Both the position numbers and the translations under genes were made by a program. 53,773 bases of DNA, from assembly GCA_009842325.1 (NCBI GenBank), contig VYFQ01000029.1, forward strand, positions 1 to 53,773, in the 5' to 3' direction. Below, piece after piece: positions 17,292 through 24,644 of the stretch (its first letter is position 1; each line of letters opens with the position of its first letter). The notes under the pieces were generated by a model. That model did no database searches. It saw only the letters and a program-made list of their open reading frames with translations, and had not been told where the DNA came from. This DNA comes from Acidimicrobiaceae bacterium (lineage in GTDB: Bacteria > Actinomycetota > Acidimicrobiia > Acidimicrobiales > Aldehydirespiratoraceae).

Positions 17292-17756
17292 GTGACCACC
17301 ACGCCGACCTCCGCCCTTCAGAGGCTCAGAGTCGAGCACGGGCTGAAGGCCCTGCGCTACTGCGGCGTGTCGGTCGTCAACGTGACGGTCGGACTCACTG
17401 TGCTGGCGATCTGCCATGGCGTGCTGGGGTGGCCCGCGGTCGGGGCCAACCTCGCGGCCTGGATGGTGGGCACCGCGCCCGCATACCTCCTGAGCAGGGC
17501 ATGGGTGTGGCAGCGCAGCGGTCCTCACCGGCTGGGCGGCGAGGTGCTCACCTTCTGGGTGATGGCGCTGGTCGGCCTGGCGCTGTCGTCGCTGGCGGTA
17601 GCGGTCATCGAGCACTTCACGCAGCGCACGCTGCTTGTCGTGGCCGGCAACCTCGGTGCCTACGGCAGTGTGTGGGTGGCCAAGTACGTGTTCCTCGACC
17701 GGGTGTTGTGGCCCCGGCCCGGTGATGATGGAAGATCGGCTCCGGCTCGCGGCTGA
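17292..17756 (+). CDS. GtrA family membrane protein
   Basis: A 154-residue GtrA-like protein with four hydrophobic segments (about 24-43, 47-68, 84-107 and 115-138) and the family's ALRYCGVSVVNVTVG opening. GtrA proteins are thought to help move lipid-linked sugars across the membrane for polysaccharide or O-antigen glycosylation. It heads a unit with a methyltransferase and a polysaccharide deacetylase, consistent with a cell-surface glycan role. The downstream methyltransferase gene starts within its last 32 bases. Confidence 0.88.
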   Translation: MTTTPTSALQRLRVEHGLKALRYCGVSVVNVTVGLTVLAICHGVLGWPAVGANLAAWMVGTAPAYLLSRAWVWQRSGPHRLGGEVLTFWVMALVGLALSSLAVAVIEHFTQRTLLVVAGNLGAYGSVWVAKYVFLDRVLWPRPGDDGRSAPARG

Positions 17757-18348
17757 GGCAGCGCGCGGCTTCATGCCGGCCGGCGAGGGACTGGCCCTCT
17801 ACAGGTCTGCCGCGTCGCTCGAGGTCGACGGGCCGCTGTTGGAGGTGGGCAGCTACTGCGGCAAGTCGGCGGTGTATCTGGGCGCGGCCGCGCGGCAAGC
17901 CGGGCGGGTGCTGTTCTGCGTCGACCACCACCGCGGCTCCGAGGAGAACCAGCCCGGCTGGGAGCATCACGACCCGGAGGTGGTCGACCCCGATCTGGGC
18001 CTGATCGACACGCTGCCGTTCTTCCGGCGCACCGTCGCCGACGCCGGCCTGGAGGGAACTATCGTCGCTGTCGTGGGCGACTCGCCGACGGTGGCGTCGC
18101 TGTGGGCCACTCCATTGGCGATGGTGTTCATCGACGGTGGACACGGCACTGAGCCCGCTCACCGGGACTACGAGGGCTGGACGCCCCATGTAAGGCCCGG
18201 GGGACTCCTGGCCATACACGACGTGTTCGAGAACCCCGCCGACGGTGGACGGCCGCCGTACGAGATCTGGTGCCGGGCCCTGTCCGAAGGGTTCTTCGAG
18301 GAGCGGGCGGCGGTCGGCTCGCTGCGGGTGTTGCGGCGTGTTGTCTAG
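17725..18348 (+). CDS. Class I SAM-dependent methyltransferase
   Basis: A 207-residue Rossmann methyltransferase of the Methyltransf_24 kind, often found with polysaccharide genes. SAM motif I is LLEVGSYCGKSAVYLG (about 38-53). An acidic residue binding the SAM ribose lies in VLFCVDHH, and later MVFIDGGH and VRPGGLLAIHDVF are typical. The ATG at 17725 lies inside gtrA in a different frame; a GTG at 17722 is equally possible. The next gene's GTG overlaps its end by 11 bases. Substrate unknown. Confidence 0.8.
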   Translation: MMEDRLRLAAEAARGFMPAGEGLALYRSAASLEVDGPLLEVGSYCGKSAVYLGAAARQAGRVLFCVDHHRGSEENQPGWEHHDPEVVDPDLGLIDTLPFFRRTVADAGLEGTIVAVVGDSPTVASLWATPLAMVFIDGGHGTEPAHRDYEGWTPHVRPGGLLAIHDVFENPADGGRPPYEIWCRALSEGFFEERAAVGSLRVLRRVV

Positions 18349-20029
18349 AGGCCGAGCGCACCTGCCCTCGCACGTTCTTGGGATTCTCGCCATCAGCTTG
18401 GGGCTGGTTCTGGTGGCTTCCGGATGCAGCGGCGAGCGGTCGTCGGGCGGCGATCCGGCCATGTCGGGAGGGGAGCCCGAGGCGACTGCGACCACCGTTC
18501 CAACGGTGTCGCGCACCACCTCGACCACTACGACCCCGGCGGAGGTCGACCCTCCCGTCACCACATCCCCACCGGACGAGGTGGAGGTTCCGCCCCCCGT
18601 CACGTCGGTGGAGTCCGATCCCATCGGCTGGGAGGATCTCGAGCACCTCACCGTGGAGATCGACGGCCAGGTCGTGCGCCTGGAGGGAGGTAGGGCCACC
18701 GTGTCGTACGGCGGCGCCTCCGCCAGCATCTTCACGCTCCAGAACCGCGTCGCCCAGGGCGACCTCGACGGCGACGGAGACGAGGACGTGGTCGCCCACA
18801 TCATCGAACAGTCGCCGGGGACCGGTGTCTTCCACCTGGTCGTGCCGGTGATTGACGATGGAGGCGCGGCCGTGGCGCGACCTCCCATCTTCGTCGGCGA
18901 CCGGATCGTCATGGACGCCATAACGGTGCGGGACGGTCTGATCGAGGTGTCGCTGTTCGACCGGGCCCGGCACGAACCCTTCACCGTCATCTCCCGGCAC
19001 ACCACGCTGGAGATCGACCTGTCGGGATCGGCACCGCTGGTGACGGTGATCGATACCGAACCCATCGAGGAGAAACCGCTGCCAGGCCCCGAACGTCCGG
19101 AAGTGACAATCCGCTTCGAGTCGGGCGCGGTGAGCGGCACGGAGTCCGGGACCATCGACTTCCGCGAGCGCCAGACCTACACCGTGTACGCATCCGAGGG
19201 CCAGCCGTTCACCGCCACGCTGCGAGCACCTCTGGGTGTGTGGCTCGATGTCCGCCTGGACCACCTGGTGGTCGCCTCCGCCGGCCGGCGGTCCCAGCTT
19301 GTGGAGGCGGAGTTGCCGGCGACCGGACCGTGGAAGGTGACTGTGGTCTCCTCGCACGCAGGGGAGTCCGGCTACGAGCTCACTGTCGAGGTACTGCCGC
19401 TGGGCGGCGCCGACCCCGCGTCCACGACTACCACGGAGGCGGTGACCGTGCCCCGACCGGTCACCCCCGACGACGACGGCGACGTCGTCTACCTAACCTT
19501 CGACGACGGCCCCCATCCCGACTACACGCCGCAGGTACTCGACGTCCTGGCCCGTTACGACGCCCGGGCCACGTTCTTCGTGGTGGGCTCGTTGGCGCAG
19601 GCCTATCCCGACATCATCCAGCGCATCGCGGCCGAGGGACACACCATCGCCAACCACACTTGGAGACACGAGGACCTGGCCGGGCTGTCCCGGGCGGCCT
19701 TCGACGAGACGATCAGCCGCACCCAGGCGGTGTTGGGGGACCTCGCCACGCCCTGCCTGCGCCCGCCGTACGGCTCGATCGACGCCTTCACGAGGGAATG
19801 GGCGTCGGACCACGGGCTGTCGCTGTTGACGTGGGATGCCAGCCCCTCCGACTGGCTCCGTCCCCCGGCAGAGGAGATCGCCGACTACATCGTGCAATGG
19901 GCCAGGCCCGGAGTAGTCCTGCTGATGCACGACGGTGGCGGCGACCGCTCCACGACGGTGCAGGGCCTGGACATGGCTCTGGAGCGGCTGGCCGACCGAG
20001 ACCTGCGCTACGAGCCGGTCTGCCGCTGA
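18338..20029 (+). CDS. Lipoprotein with C-terminal NodB polysaccharide deacetylase domain
   Basis: A 563-residue surface lipoprotein. The signal peptide ends at LVASGC (about residue 29), followed by a Thr/Pro/Glu linker. A middle region holds a calcium-binding-like GDLDGDGDEDVV (about 141-152), similar to FG-GAP/VCBS repeats, and a beta-rich section. The NodB domain covers about 384-563 with all motifs: TFDDGP (387-392), HTWRHEDL, RPPYGS, DASPSDW and LMHDGGG. It should deacetylate peptidoglycan or another N-acetylated glycan outside the cell. The GTG at 18338 overlaps the methyltransferase stop and gives the complete signal peptide; the upstream frame is a shadow. Confidence 0.88.
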   Translation: MLSRGRAHLPSHVLGILAISLGLVLVASGCSGERSSGGDPAMSGGEPEATATTVPTVSRTTSTTTTPAEVDPPVTTSPPDEVEVPPPVTSVESDPIGWEDLEHLTVEIDGQVVRLEGGRATVSYGGASASIFTLQNRVAQGDLDGDGDEDVVAHIIEQSPGTGVFHLVVPVIDDGGAAVARPPIFVGDRIVMDAITVRDGLIEVSLFDRARHEPFTVISRHTTLEIDLSGSAPLVTVIDTEPIEEKPLPGPERPEVTIRFESGAVSGTESGTIDFRERQTYTVYASEGQPFTATLRAPLGVWLDVRLDHLVVASAGRRSQLVEAELPATGPWKVTVVSSHAGESGYELTVEVLPLGGADPASTTTTEAVTVPRPVTPDDDGDVVYLTFDDGPHPDYTPQVLDVLARYDARATFFVVGSLAQAYPDIIQRIAAEGHTIANHTWRHEDLAGLSRAAFDETISRTQAVLGDLATPCLRPPYGSIDAFTREWASDHGLSLLTWDASPSDWLRPPAEEIADYIVQWARPGVVLLMHDGGGDRSTTVQGLDMALERLADRDLRYEPVCR

Positions 20030-20035
20030 CTGACC

Positions 20036-20041
20036 TATAAT
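20036..20041 (+). promoter_or_regulatory. -10 box (TATAAT) for the cobalamin operon
   Basis: A perfect TATAAT in otherwise GC-rich sequence, immediately before the riboswitch; no good -35 match is seen 17 bases upstream. Transcription would begin near 20048. Confidence 0.6.
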
Positions 20042-20044
20042 CCC

Positions 20045-20150
20045 GCTCGGCTGTCGTGAGCGAAGCCGGTGAGAACCCGGCACTGTCCCGCAACGGTGAT
20101 GCCCCTTCGGGGGACGAGTCCGGTCGCCTTCCGGCCGCCATCACACGATC
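20045..20150 (+). ncRNA. Cobalamin riboswitch aptamer
   Basis: The conserved core GAAGCCGGTGAGAACCCGG leads into CACTGTCCCGCAACGGTGA (20062-20099), matching the AdoCbl riboswitch core. A short hairpin follows (GCCCCTTCGGGG), then the GAGTCCGG B12-box region (20116-20123). It lies directly upstream of a B12 uptake and salvage operon. The edges are approximate. Confidence 0.93.
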
Positions 20151-20183
20151 CGATTCCTCGAGGAAGGACCGGCTCGTGCGGTG

Positions 20184-20228
20184 GGTTCTCCCGCTGCTCG
20201 GCCCCGAACTCGAGCAGAAGGGAGAACC
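20184..20228 (+). promoter_or_regulatory. RBS-masking hairpin, riboswitch expression platform
   Basis: GGTTCTCCC (20184-20192) pairs with GGGAGAACC (20220-20228), and inside it CTGCTCG (20194-20200) pairs with CGAGCAG (20211-20217). The Shine-Dalgarno GGGAG of btuF, a few bases before the ATG at 20231, is inside the right arm. This points to control of translation rather than termination. Confidence 0.75.
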
Positions 20229-20230
20229 AG

Positions 20231-21376
20231 ATGACCGACACCGCAACCAGGCGAGCTTCCCTGTGGGCCAAGTCCCTCTTGGTAGTGCTTGCCTTGACCC
20301 TCGTGGCCGCCGCCTGCGGCGACTCCGACGACGATGCCTCCGGCCGGGTCGAGCCCGCTCCGACATCGGTCGCGCAGGATGCCGCCGAGGCTGCCGATCC
20401 GGATGAGACGGGCGCGCCGGACAGCGCGGAGCCTGCAGCCGTCGAGGAGGAGCAGCCCGGCAACGGGACCGAGTCCGAGCCTGCAGCCGTCGAGGAGGAG
20501 CAGCCCGGCGACGGAGCCGAGTCCGAGCTTGCGGCCGGGGAGGCGCCGGACAACCCCGCGGAGAGCGACGAGGCGGCCGCGGCCGACGATGCCGCGCTCG
20601 CCCCGCAGCGGATTGTGTCGATCTCGCCGACCGCGACCGAGATGGTGTTCGCCATCGGCGCGGGCGATCGCGTGGTGGCCGTAGACCAGTTCTCGTACTA
20701 CCCGGAAGATGCCCCGGTCACCGATCTCGACGGCTGGAACCCCAACATCGAGGCCATCGCCTCCTACGACCCCGATCTGGTGGTGATGCAGAGCAGCGGC
20801 GATGTCGGCGCCAGCCTGGAGGCACTGGGAATCGAGGTGTGGGCTCACGACGCCCCGTTCGTGTTCGACGACGTGTACGTCCAGATCGAGCAGCTCGGCG
20901 AGGTCACCGGCCAGACGGAAGAGGCCGCCGCGGTGGTCGCCGACATGCAGGCACAGATCAGCGAACTCATCGCGGCCGCGCCCGACGCGTCCGGCCTGAC
21001 CTACTACCACGAACTCGACAACACGCTCTACACCGTCACCAGCAGCACATTCATCGGGCAGGTGTACGGCTTGTTCGGCCTCACCAACGTCGCCGATCCC
21101 GCCGACGCCGACGGCAGCGCCTGGGGTTACCCGCAGCTCAGCGACGAGTACCTCGTGGACGCCGACCCCGACGTGATCTTCCTGGCCGACACTCTCTGCT
21201 GCGGCCAGAACGCGCAGACCATCGCGGCCCGCCCCGGCTGGGACCAGCTCACCGCGGTGCAGACCGGCCGGATCGTCGAGCTCAACGACGACATCGTGTC
21301 GCGCTGGGGTCCCCGCTTGGTGGACTTCATCGCGGCCATCTCCGATGTCCTGGTGTCGATCGGCGCAGCGAGCTAG
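20231..21376 (+). CDS. btuF: Cobalamin-binding ABC transporter lipoprotein (BtuF-like)
   Basis: A 381-residue periplasmic-binding lipoprotein. The signal peptide ends at VAAAC (about residue 29). A long Glu/Ala/Pro-rich linker to about residue 115 contains a 48-base tandem duplication. The binding domain begins at PQRIVSISPTATEMVFAIGAGDRVV and continues with NIEAIASYDPDLVV, the usual BtuF/FecB opening. A cysteine pair (DTLCCGQN) lies near residue 322. Cobalamin as ligand is inferred from the riboswitch and the salvage genes that follow. The ATG at 20231 has its SD in the masking hairpin. Confidence 0.9.
   Translation: MTDTATRRASLWAKSLLVVLALTLVAAACGDSDDDASGRVEPAPTSVAQDAAEAADPDETGAPDSAEPAAVEEEQPGNGTESEPAAVEEEQPGDGAESELAAGEAPDNPAESDEAAAADDAALAPQRIVSISPTATEMVFAIGAGDRVVAVDQFSYYPEDAPVTDLDGWNPNIEAIASYDPDLVVMQSSGDVGASLEALGIEVWAHDAPFVFDDVYVQIEQLGEVTGQTEEAAAVVADMQAQISELIAAAPDASGLTYYHELDNTLYTVTSSTFIGQVYGLFGLTNVADPADADGSAWGYPQLSDEYLVDADPDVIFLADTLCCGQNAQTIAARPGWDQLTAVQTGRIVELNDDIVSRWGPRLVDFIAAISDVLVSIGAAS
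20429..20524 (+). repeat. 48-base tandem duplication in the btuF linker
   Basis: Two copies of a 48-base unit (EPAAVEEEQPG plus five residues) starting at 20429 and 20477, nearly identical. The likely effect is only on linker length. Confidence 0.8.
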
Positions 21377-21402
21377 ACGCCTGACGGGCAGGTGGGCCTG
21401 AC

Positions 21403-22473
21403 GTGAGCGATCCGCAGCACTCGGGCGGACCGGGCACTGTCCTGCAGGCGTCCGGCCTGCGGCCGCGTTCGCTGATGGCCGGTCTGGCCGCGGCTGCTGT
21501 CGCCGTGGTCGCCGGACTGACCATCGGCCCGGTGGACATCGCTGCGCACCGGGTGGCGCTGCAGTTGCTCGACGGCCTGCCAGGGTTGACGATCGACTCC
21601 GGATTGAGCGACGCCCACGCGGCCATCGTGGAGCAGATCCGGCTGCCTCGGGTGGTTCTCGGCCTGTTGGTGGGGGCCACCCTGTCCGTCAGCGGCGCCA
21701 CCTACCAGGGCGCGTTCCGCAACCCGCTGGCCGATCCGTACCTGCTCGGCATCGCGGCCGGGGCCGGGCTCGGAGCCACCATCGCCATCACCAGCAACCT
21801 CGGCGACGGCGCGGGCGTGTTCGACGCGGTGCCGCTGGCCGCCTTCGCGGGAGCGCTCATCTCGGTGACGGTGTCGTACGTGGCCGGCCATCTCGGGGGC
21901 CGCTCCACGGCGTCGCTGATCCTGGCCGGCATCGCGGTGGCCAGCTTCCTCACCGCCTGCCAGACCTACGTGCTGCAGGCCAACAGCGACGCGTTCCGCC
22001 AGATCTTCGCCTGGATCCTGGGCCGGATCGCCACATCGGGATGGTCCGAGCCCGCGCTGATGCTGCCCTACTTCGTGGTGACCGTGGTCGTGGTGCTGCG
22101 CTACCGCCGTGCCCTCGACGTGCTGGCCGTCGGAGACGAGGAGGCCGCCGCTCTGGGCCTGGAGCCCCGCCGGATCCGCCTGATCGTGGTGCTGGCCGCG
22201 TCGCTCGGCGCCGCCGCGGCGGTGTCGGTGAGCGGGCTCATCGGCTTCGTCGGCATCATCGTGCCCCACACCGTGAGGCTGGCGTTCGGCTCCAGCAACC
22301 GGCTCGTGCTGCCGCTGTCGATTCTGTTCGGCGGAGCGTTCATGGTGCTTGCCGATCTGGCCGCCCGCACCGCGCTGTCGCCGGCCGAATTGCCCATCGG
22401 CGTGGTGACCGCGTTCCTGGGCGCCCCCTTTTTCGTGCTGGTGCTGCGCACCAGCCGCAGGGAGATCTGGTGA
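21403..22473 (+). CDS. btuC: Cobalamin ABC transporter permease (BtuC/FecCD family)
   Basis: A 356-residue polytopic permease with about ten hydrophobic segments. Family marks are IRLPRVVLGLLVGATLSVSGATYQGAFRNPLADPYLLGIAAGAGLGA (here given as its region, about 75-125), and late in the protein GLIGFVGIIVPHTVRL, the coupling region that contacts the ATPase. It moves cobalamin from BtuF across the membrane. The GTG start lies 26 bases after btuF, and the stop overlaps the GTG of btuD. Confidence 0.94.
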   Translation: MSDPQHSGGPGTVLQASGLRPRSLMAGLAAAAVAVVAGLTIGPVDIAAHRVALQLLDGLPGLTIDSGLSDAHAAIVEQIRLPRVVLGLLVGATLSVSGATYQGAFRNPLADPYLLGIAAGAGLGATIAITSNLGDGAGVFDAVPLAAFAGALISVTVSYVAGHLGGRSTASLILAGIAVASFLTACQTYVLQANSDAFRQIFAWILGRIATSGWSEPALMLPYFVVTVVVVLRYRRALDVLAVGDEEAAALGLEPRRIRLIVVLAASLGAAAAVSVSGLIGFVGIIVPHTVRLAFGSSNRLVLPLSILFGGAFMVLADLAARTALSPAELPIGVVTAFLGAPFFVLVLRTSRREIW

Positions 22474-23264
22474 CCCCCGCGGTCCGCGTGCAGGATCTGG
22501 ACGTCACCCTCGACGGCACGCATGTGCTGCGGGGCGTCGACCTGGCCGCGTCGAAGGGGGAGTGGGTGAACATCATCGGCCCCAACGGCGCGGGCAAGAC
22601 CACCCTGCTGCGAGCGCTGCTCGGTCTGGTGGCCTTCGACGGCGAGATCGTGATAGACGGGCTCAGCGACCGGCGCCGCTCGGCCCGGGCCCGCAAGGTC
22701 GCCTACGTCCCGCAGACGCCGGTGATCCCGCCCGGGATGCTGGTCGCGGACTACGTGCTGCTAGGGCGCACCCCCCACCGGGGCGTGTTCGCGGCCGAGA
22801 CGGCCAACGACCGCAGGATCGCGGCCGAGGTCCTCGTCCGCCTCGACCTGGGCGGTTTCGGCGAGCGCACCGTGCAGTCGCTGTCGGGCGGCGAGCGGCA
22901 GCGGGCGGTGATGGGCCGAGCGCTGGCCCAGCAGGCTGATGTCCTGCTCCTCGACGAGCCCACCACCGCCCTCGACCTCGGCCATCAGCAGGACGTGCTT
23001 GAGCTGGTCGACGCGCTGCGGCGCGAGCGCGGCCTCACTGTCATCGCCACCCTGCACGACCTGACCCTGGCGGCTCGCTACGGCGACCGCATCGCCATAC
23101 TCGCCCGAGGGCGTGTCGCCGAGACGGGCCCACCCGCGGAGGTGCTCACAGTGCAGAACATCGCGGAGCACTTCGGGGCCAACGTGCGCATCGTCGACGA
23201 CCCCGAGGGTCCAGTGATCGTTCCCACCGCCGCCGCGAGCGCCCAGAATGGAGACCAACCATGA
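22470..23264 (+). CDS. btuD: Cobalamin ABC transporter ATP-binding protein (BtuD-like)
   Basis: A 264-residue ABC ATPase. Walker A is GPNGAGKTT (about residues 36-44), the signature is LSGGERQR, Walker B is VLLLDEPTTALDLGHQ, and the switch histidine is in ATLHDLTLA. It powers BtuC. The GTG start overlaps the btuC stop by four bases; the open frame further upstream is a shadow of btuC. Its stop overlaps the cobO start. It is similar to haem/iron-siderophore ATPases, so only the context specifies cobalamin. Confidence 0.94.
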   Translation: MTPAVRVQDLDVTLDGTHVLRGVDLAASKGEWVNIIGPNGAGKTTLLRALLGLVAFDGEIVIDGLSDRRRSARARKVAYVPQTPVIPPGMLVADYVLLGRTPHRGVFAAETANDRRIAAEVLVRLDLGGFGERTVQSLSGGERQRAVMGRALAQQADVLLLDEPTTALDLGHQQDVLELVDALRRERGLTVIATLHDLTLAARYGDRIAILARGRVAETGPPAEVLTVQNIAEHFGANVRIVDDPEGPVIVPTAAASAQNGDQP

Positions 23265-23833
23265 CGACCAGCGACTCCCCGCCCACCGAAGATCCCCGCC
23301 CAGGCGGCCTGCGCACCGCCAAGAGCCTCGTGGTGGTCAACACCGGCGACGGCAAGGGCAAGTCCTCGGCCGCGTTCGGCATGGTGATGCGGGCCAGGGC
23401 CCGGGGCTGGCCGGTGGCGGTGGTGCAGTTCCTCAAGTCGGACGACTGGGTGACCGGCGAGCAATTGATGGCCGAGCCGCTCGGGGTCGACTTCTGGTCG
23501 CTGGGGGAGGGCTTCACCTGGGACAGCGACGACCTGACCCGCGACGAGGCCGAGGCCCGCGAGGCGTGGCGGCACGGCAAGGCGGTGGTGGAGGCGGGCG
23601 AGCACCGGCTGGTGGTGTTCGACGAGATCACCTACCCGCTGAACTGGGGTTGGATCGACGCTGCCGAGGTGGAGGCCACGTTCCGCAACCGCCCCGAGCA
23701 GGTGTCGCTGGTGCTGACCGGTCGGGACGCGCCGGACTGGATGATGGAACTGGCCGACACCGCCACCGAGATGGTCAAGACCAAGCACGCCTACGACGCC
23801 GGGATCCTGGCCAAGAAAGGCATCGACTTCTGA
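23261..23833 (+). CDS. cobO: Corrinoid adenosyltransferase CobO (BtuR/CobA type)
   Basis: A 190-residue ATP:corrinoid adenosyltransferase, which attaches the 5'-deoxyadenosyl group to the cobalt of imported or partial corrinoids. The P-loop is GDGKGKSS at 29-36, preceded by SLVVVNT. Other marks are RGWPVAVVQFLKS, VVFDEITYPLNWGWID, and LTGRDAPDWMMELADTATEM, ending in the typical AKKGIDF. It follows the transporter directly, fitting a role on freshly imported corrinoid. Confidence 0.96.
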   Translation: MTTSDSPPTEDPRPGGLRTAKSLVVVNTGDGKGKSSAAFGMVMRARARGWPVAVVQFLKSDDWVTGEQLMAEPLGVDFWSLGEGFTWDSDDLTRDEAEAREAWRHGKAVVEAGEHRLVVFDEITYPLNWGWIDAAEVEATFRNRPEQVSLVLTGRDAPDWMMELADTATEMVKTKHAYDAGILAKKGIDF

Positions 23834-23848
23834 TGCGAATGGCTGCAA

Positions 23849-23903
23849 GACGAACTTCAATGAGTTCACCACATATACGGTGGTCAACCCATTGAAGTTC
23901 GTC
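23849..23903. repeat. Long imperfect palindrome between cobO and cobU
   Basis: Arms 23849-23872 and 23880-23903 pair at 22 of 24 positions (mismatches at positions 15 and 19) around the 7-base loop ATATACG. The outer 14 bases (GACGAACTTCAATG) are perfect. It is AT-richer than its surroundings and has no T-run. It is not a standard terminator for a mid-operon site; it is possibly a repetitive-element remnant or an RNA processing hairpin. Confidence 0.85.
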
Positions 23904-23929
23904 GGGAACGGACCCGGAGGCTGGGTTCG

Positions 23930-24487
23930 GTGGCACTGACGGTGCTCACCGGCGGCGCCCGGTCAGGGAAGTCAGCCGCAGCGGTGGTGGCCGCGACGAC
24001 CTCAGGCGCGCCGGTGACCTTCATCGCCACGGCCGAGCGGGGTGACGACGAGATGGCCGAGCGCATAGCCCGGCATCGCGCCGAGCGACCCGCTCATTGG
24101 ACGACCGTCGAGGCGCCCCACGATCTCGCCGGGGCCGTGACCGAGGTCGACCCAGCCGAGACCATCATCGTCGACTGCCTGGCCATCTGGGTCACCAACC
24201 GGATGCTGGCCGAGCCGCGCCCAGGCGACGCTGACATCCAGGAGGAGGCGGCCCGGCTGGCCGATGAGCTGGCGGCCAGGCCCGGGCAGGCGCTGGTGGT
24301 CACCAACGAGGTTGGCTCGGGCGTGGTACCGGCCACGCCGCTGGGACGCGACTTCCGGGATCTGCTGGGCTTGATCAACCAGGCGATAGTGCGGGCCGCG
24401 GACCGCGCATACCTGGTGGTCGCGGGCCGGTTGCTGCCCCTCGTCGATCCGGCCGACGGGCTGGGTCCTAAAGGACGGGGCGAGTGA
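23930..24487 (+). CDS. cobU: Adenosylcobinamide kinase / guanylyltransferase CobU (CobP)
   Basis: A 185-residue bifunctional enzyme that phosphorylates adenosylcobinamide and then activates it with GMP. The P-loop GGARSGKS is at 8-15, the guanylylated histidine is in RIARHRAERP (His49), and VDCLAIWVTN and VVTNEVGSGVVP follow, all typical. It uses a GTG start 96 bases after cobO, with the hairpin element filling most of that gap. Confidence 0.95.
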   Translation: MALTVLTGGARSGKSAAAVVAATTSGAPVTFIATAERGDDEMAERIARHRAERPAHWTTVEAPHDLAGAVTEVDPAETIIVDCLAIWVTNRMLAEPRPGDADIQEEAARLADELAARPGQALVVTNEVGSGVVPATPLGRDFRDLLGLINQAIVRAADRAYLVVAGRLLPLVDPADGLGPKGRGE

Positions 24488-24507
24488 GGGCGCAGGCCCC
24501 GGCCTGT

Positions 24508-24557
24508 CGAATTGGCAGTGGTGGAGTCCCTTTTGGGCACTCTCCGCTGCCAATTCG
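24508..24557. repeat. Hairpin element, copy 1, between cobU and cobT
   Basis: A 50-base inverted repeat with perfect 11-base ends (CGAATTGGCAG and CTGCCAATTCG). A second inner stem is formed by GAGTCCC and GGGCACTC around TTTT. It is paired with copy 2 at 24580. Confidence 0.85.
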
Positions 24558-24579
24558 ATTCCGGACGCTGCCGGTCCAG

Positions 24580-24629
24580 CGAATTGGCAGCGTTCAGGTC
24601 CCTATAGGGCGCTCTCCGCTGCCAGTTCG
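24580..24629. repeat. Hairpin element, copy 2, between cobU and cobT
   Basis: A 50-base inverted repeat with ends CGAATTGGCAG and CTGCCAGTTCG (10 of 11 pairs) and the inner palindrome TCCCTATAGGG. It starts exactly 72 bases after copy 1 and clearly shares its sequence. Confidence 0.85.
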
Positions 24630-24644
24630 CGTGCGGGCGCGGCT

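Noticed and set aside
23849..23903. Reading the cobO-cobU palindrome as an intrinsic terminator
   Set aside because: No T-run follows and cobU continues the same pathway without a clear new promoter; kept as a palindromic element instead.
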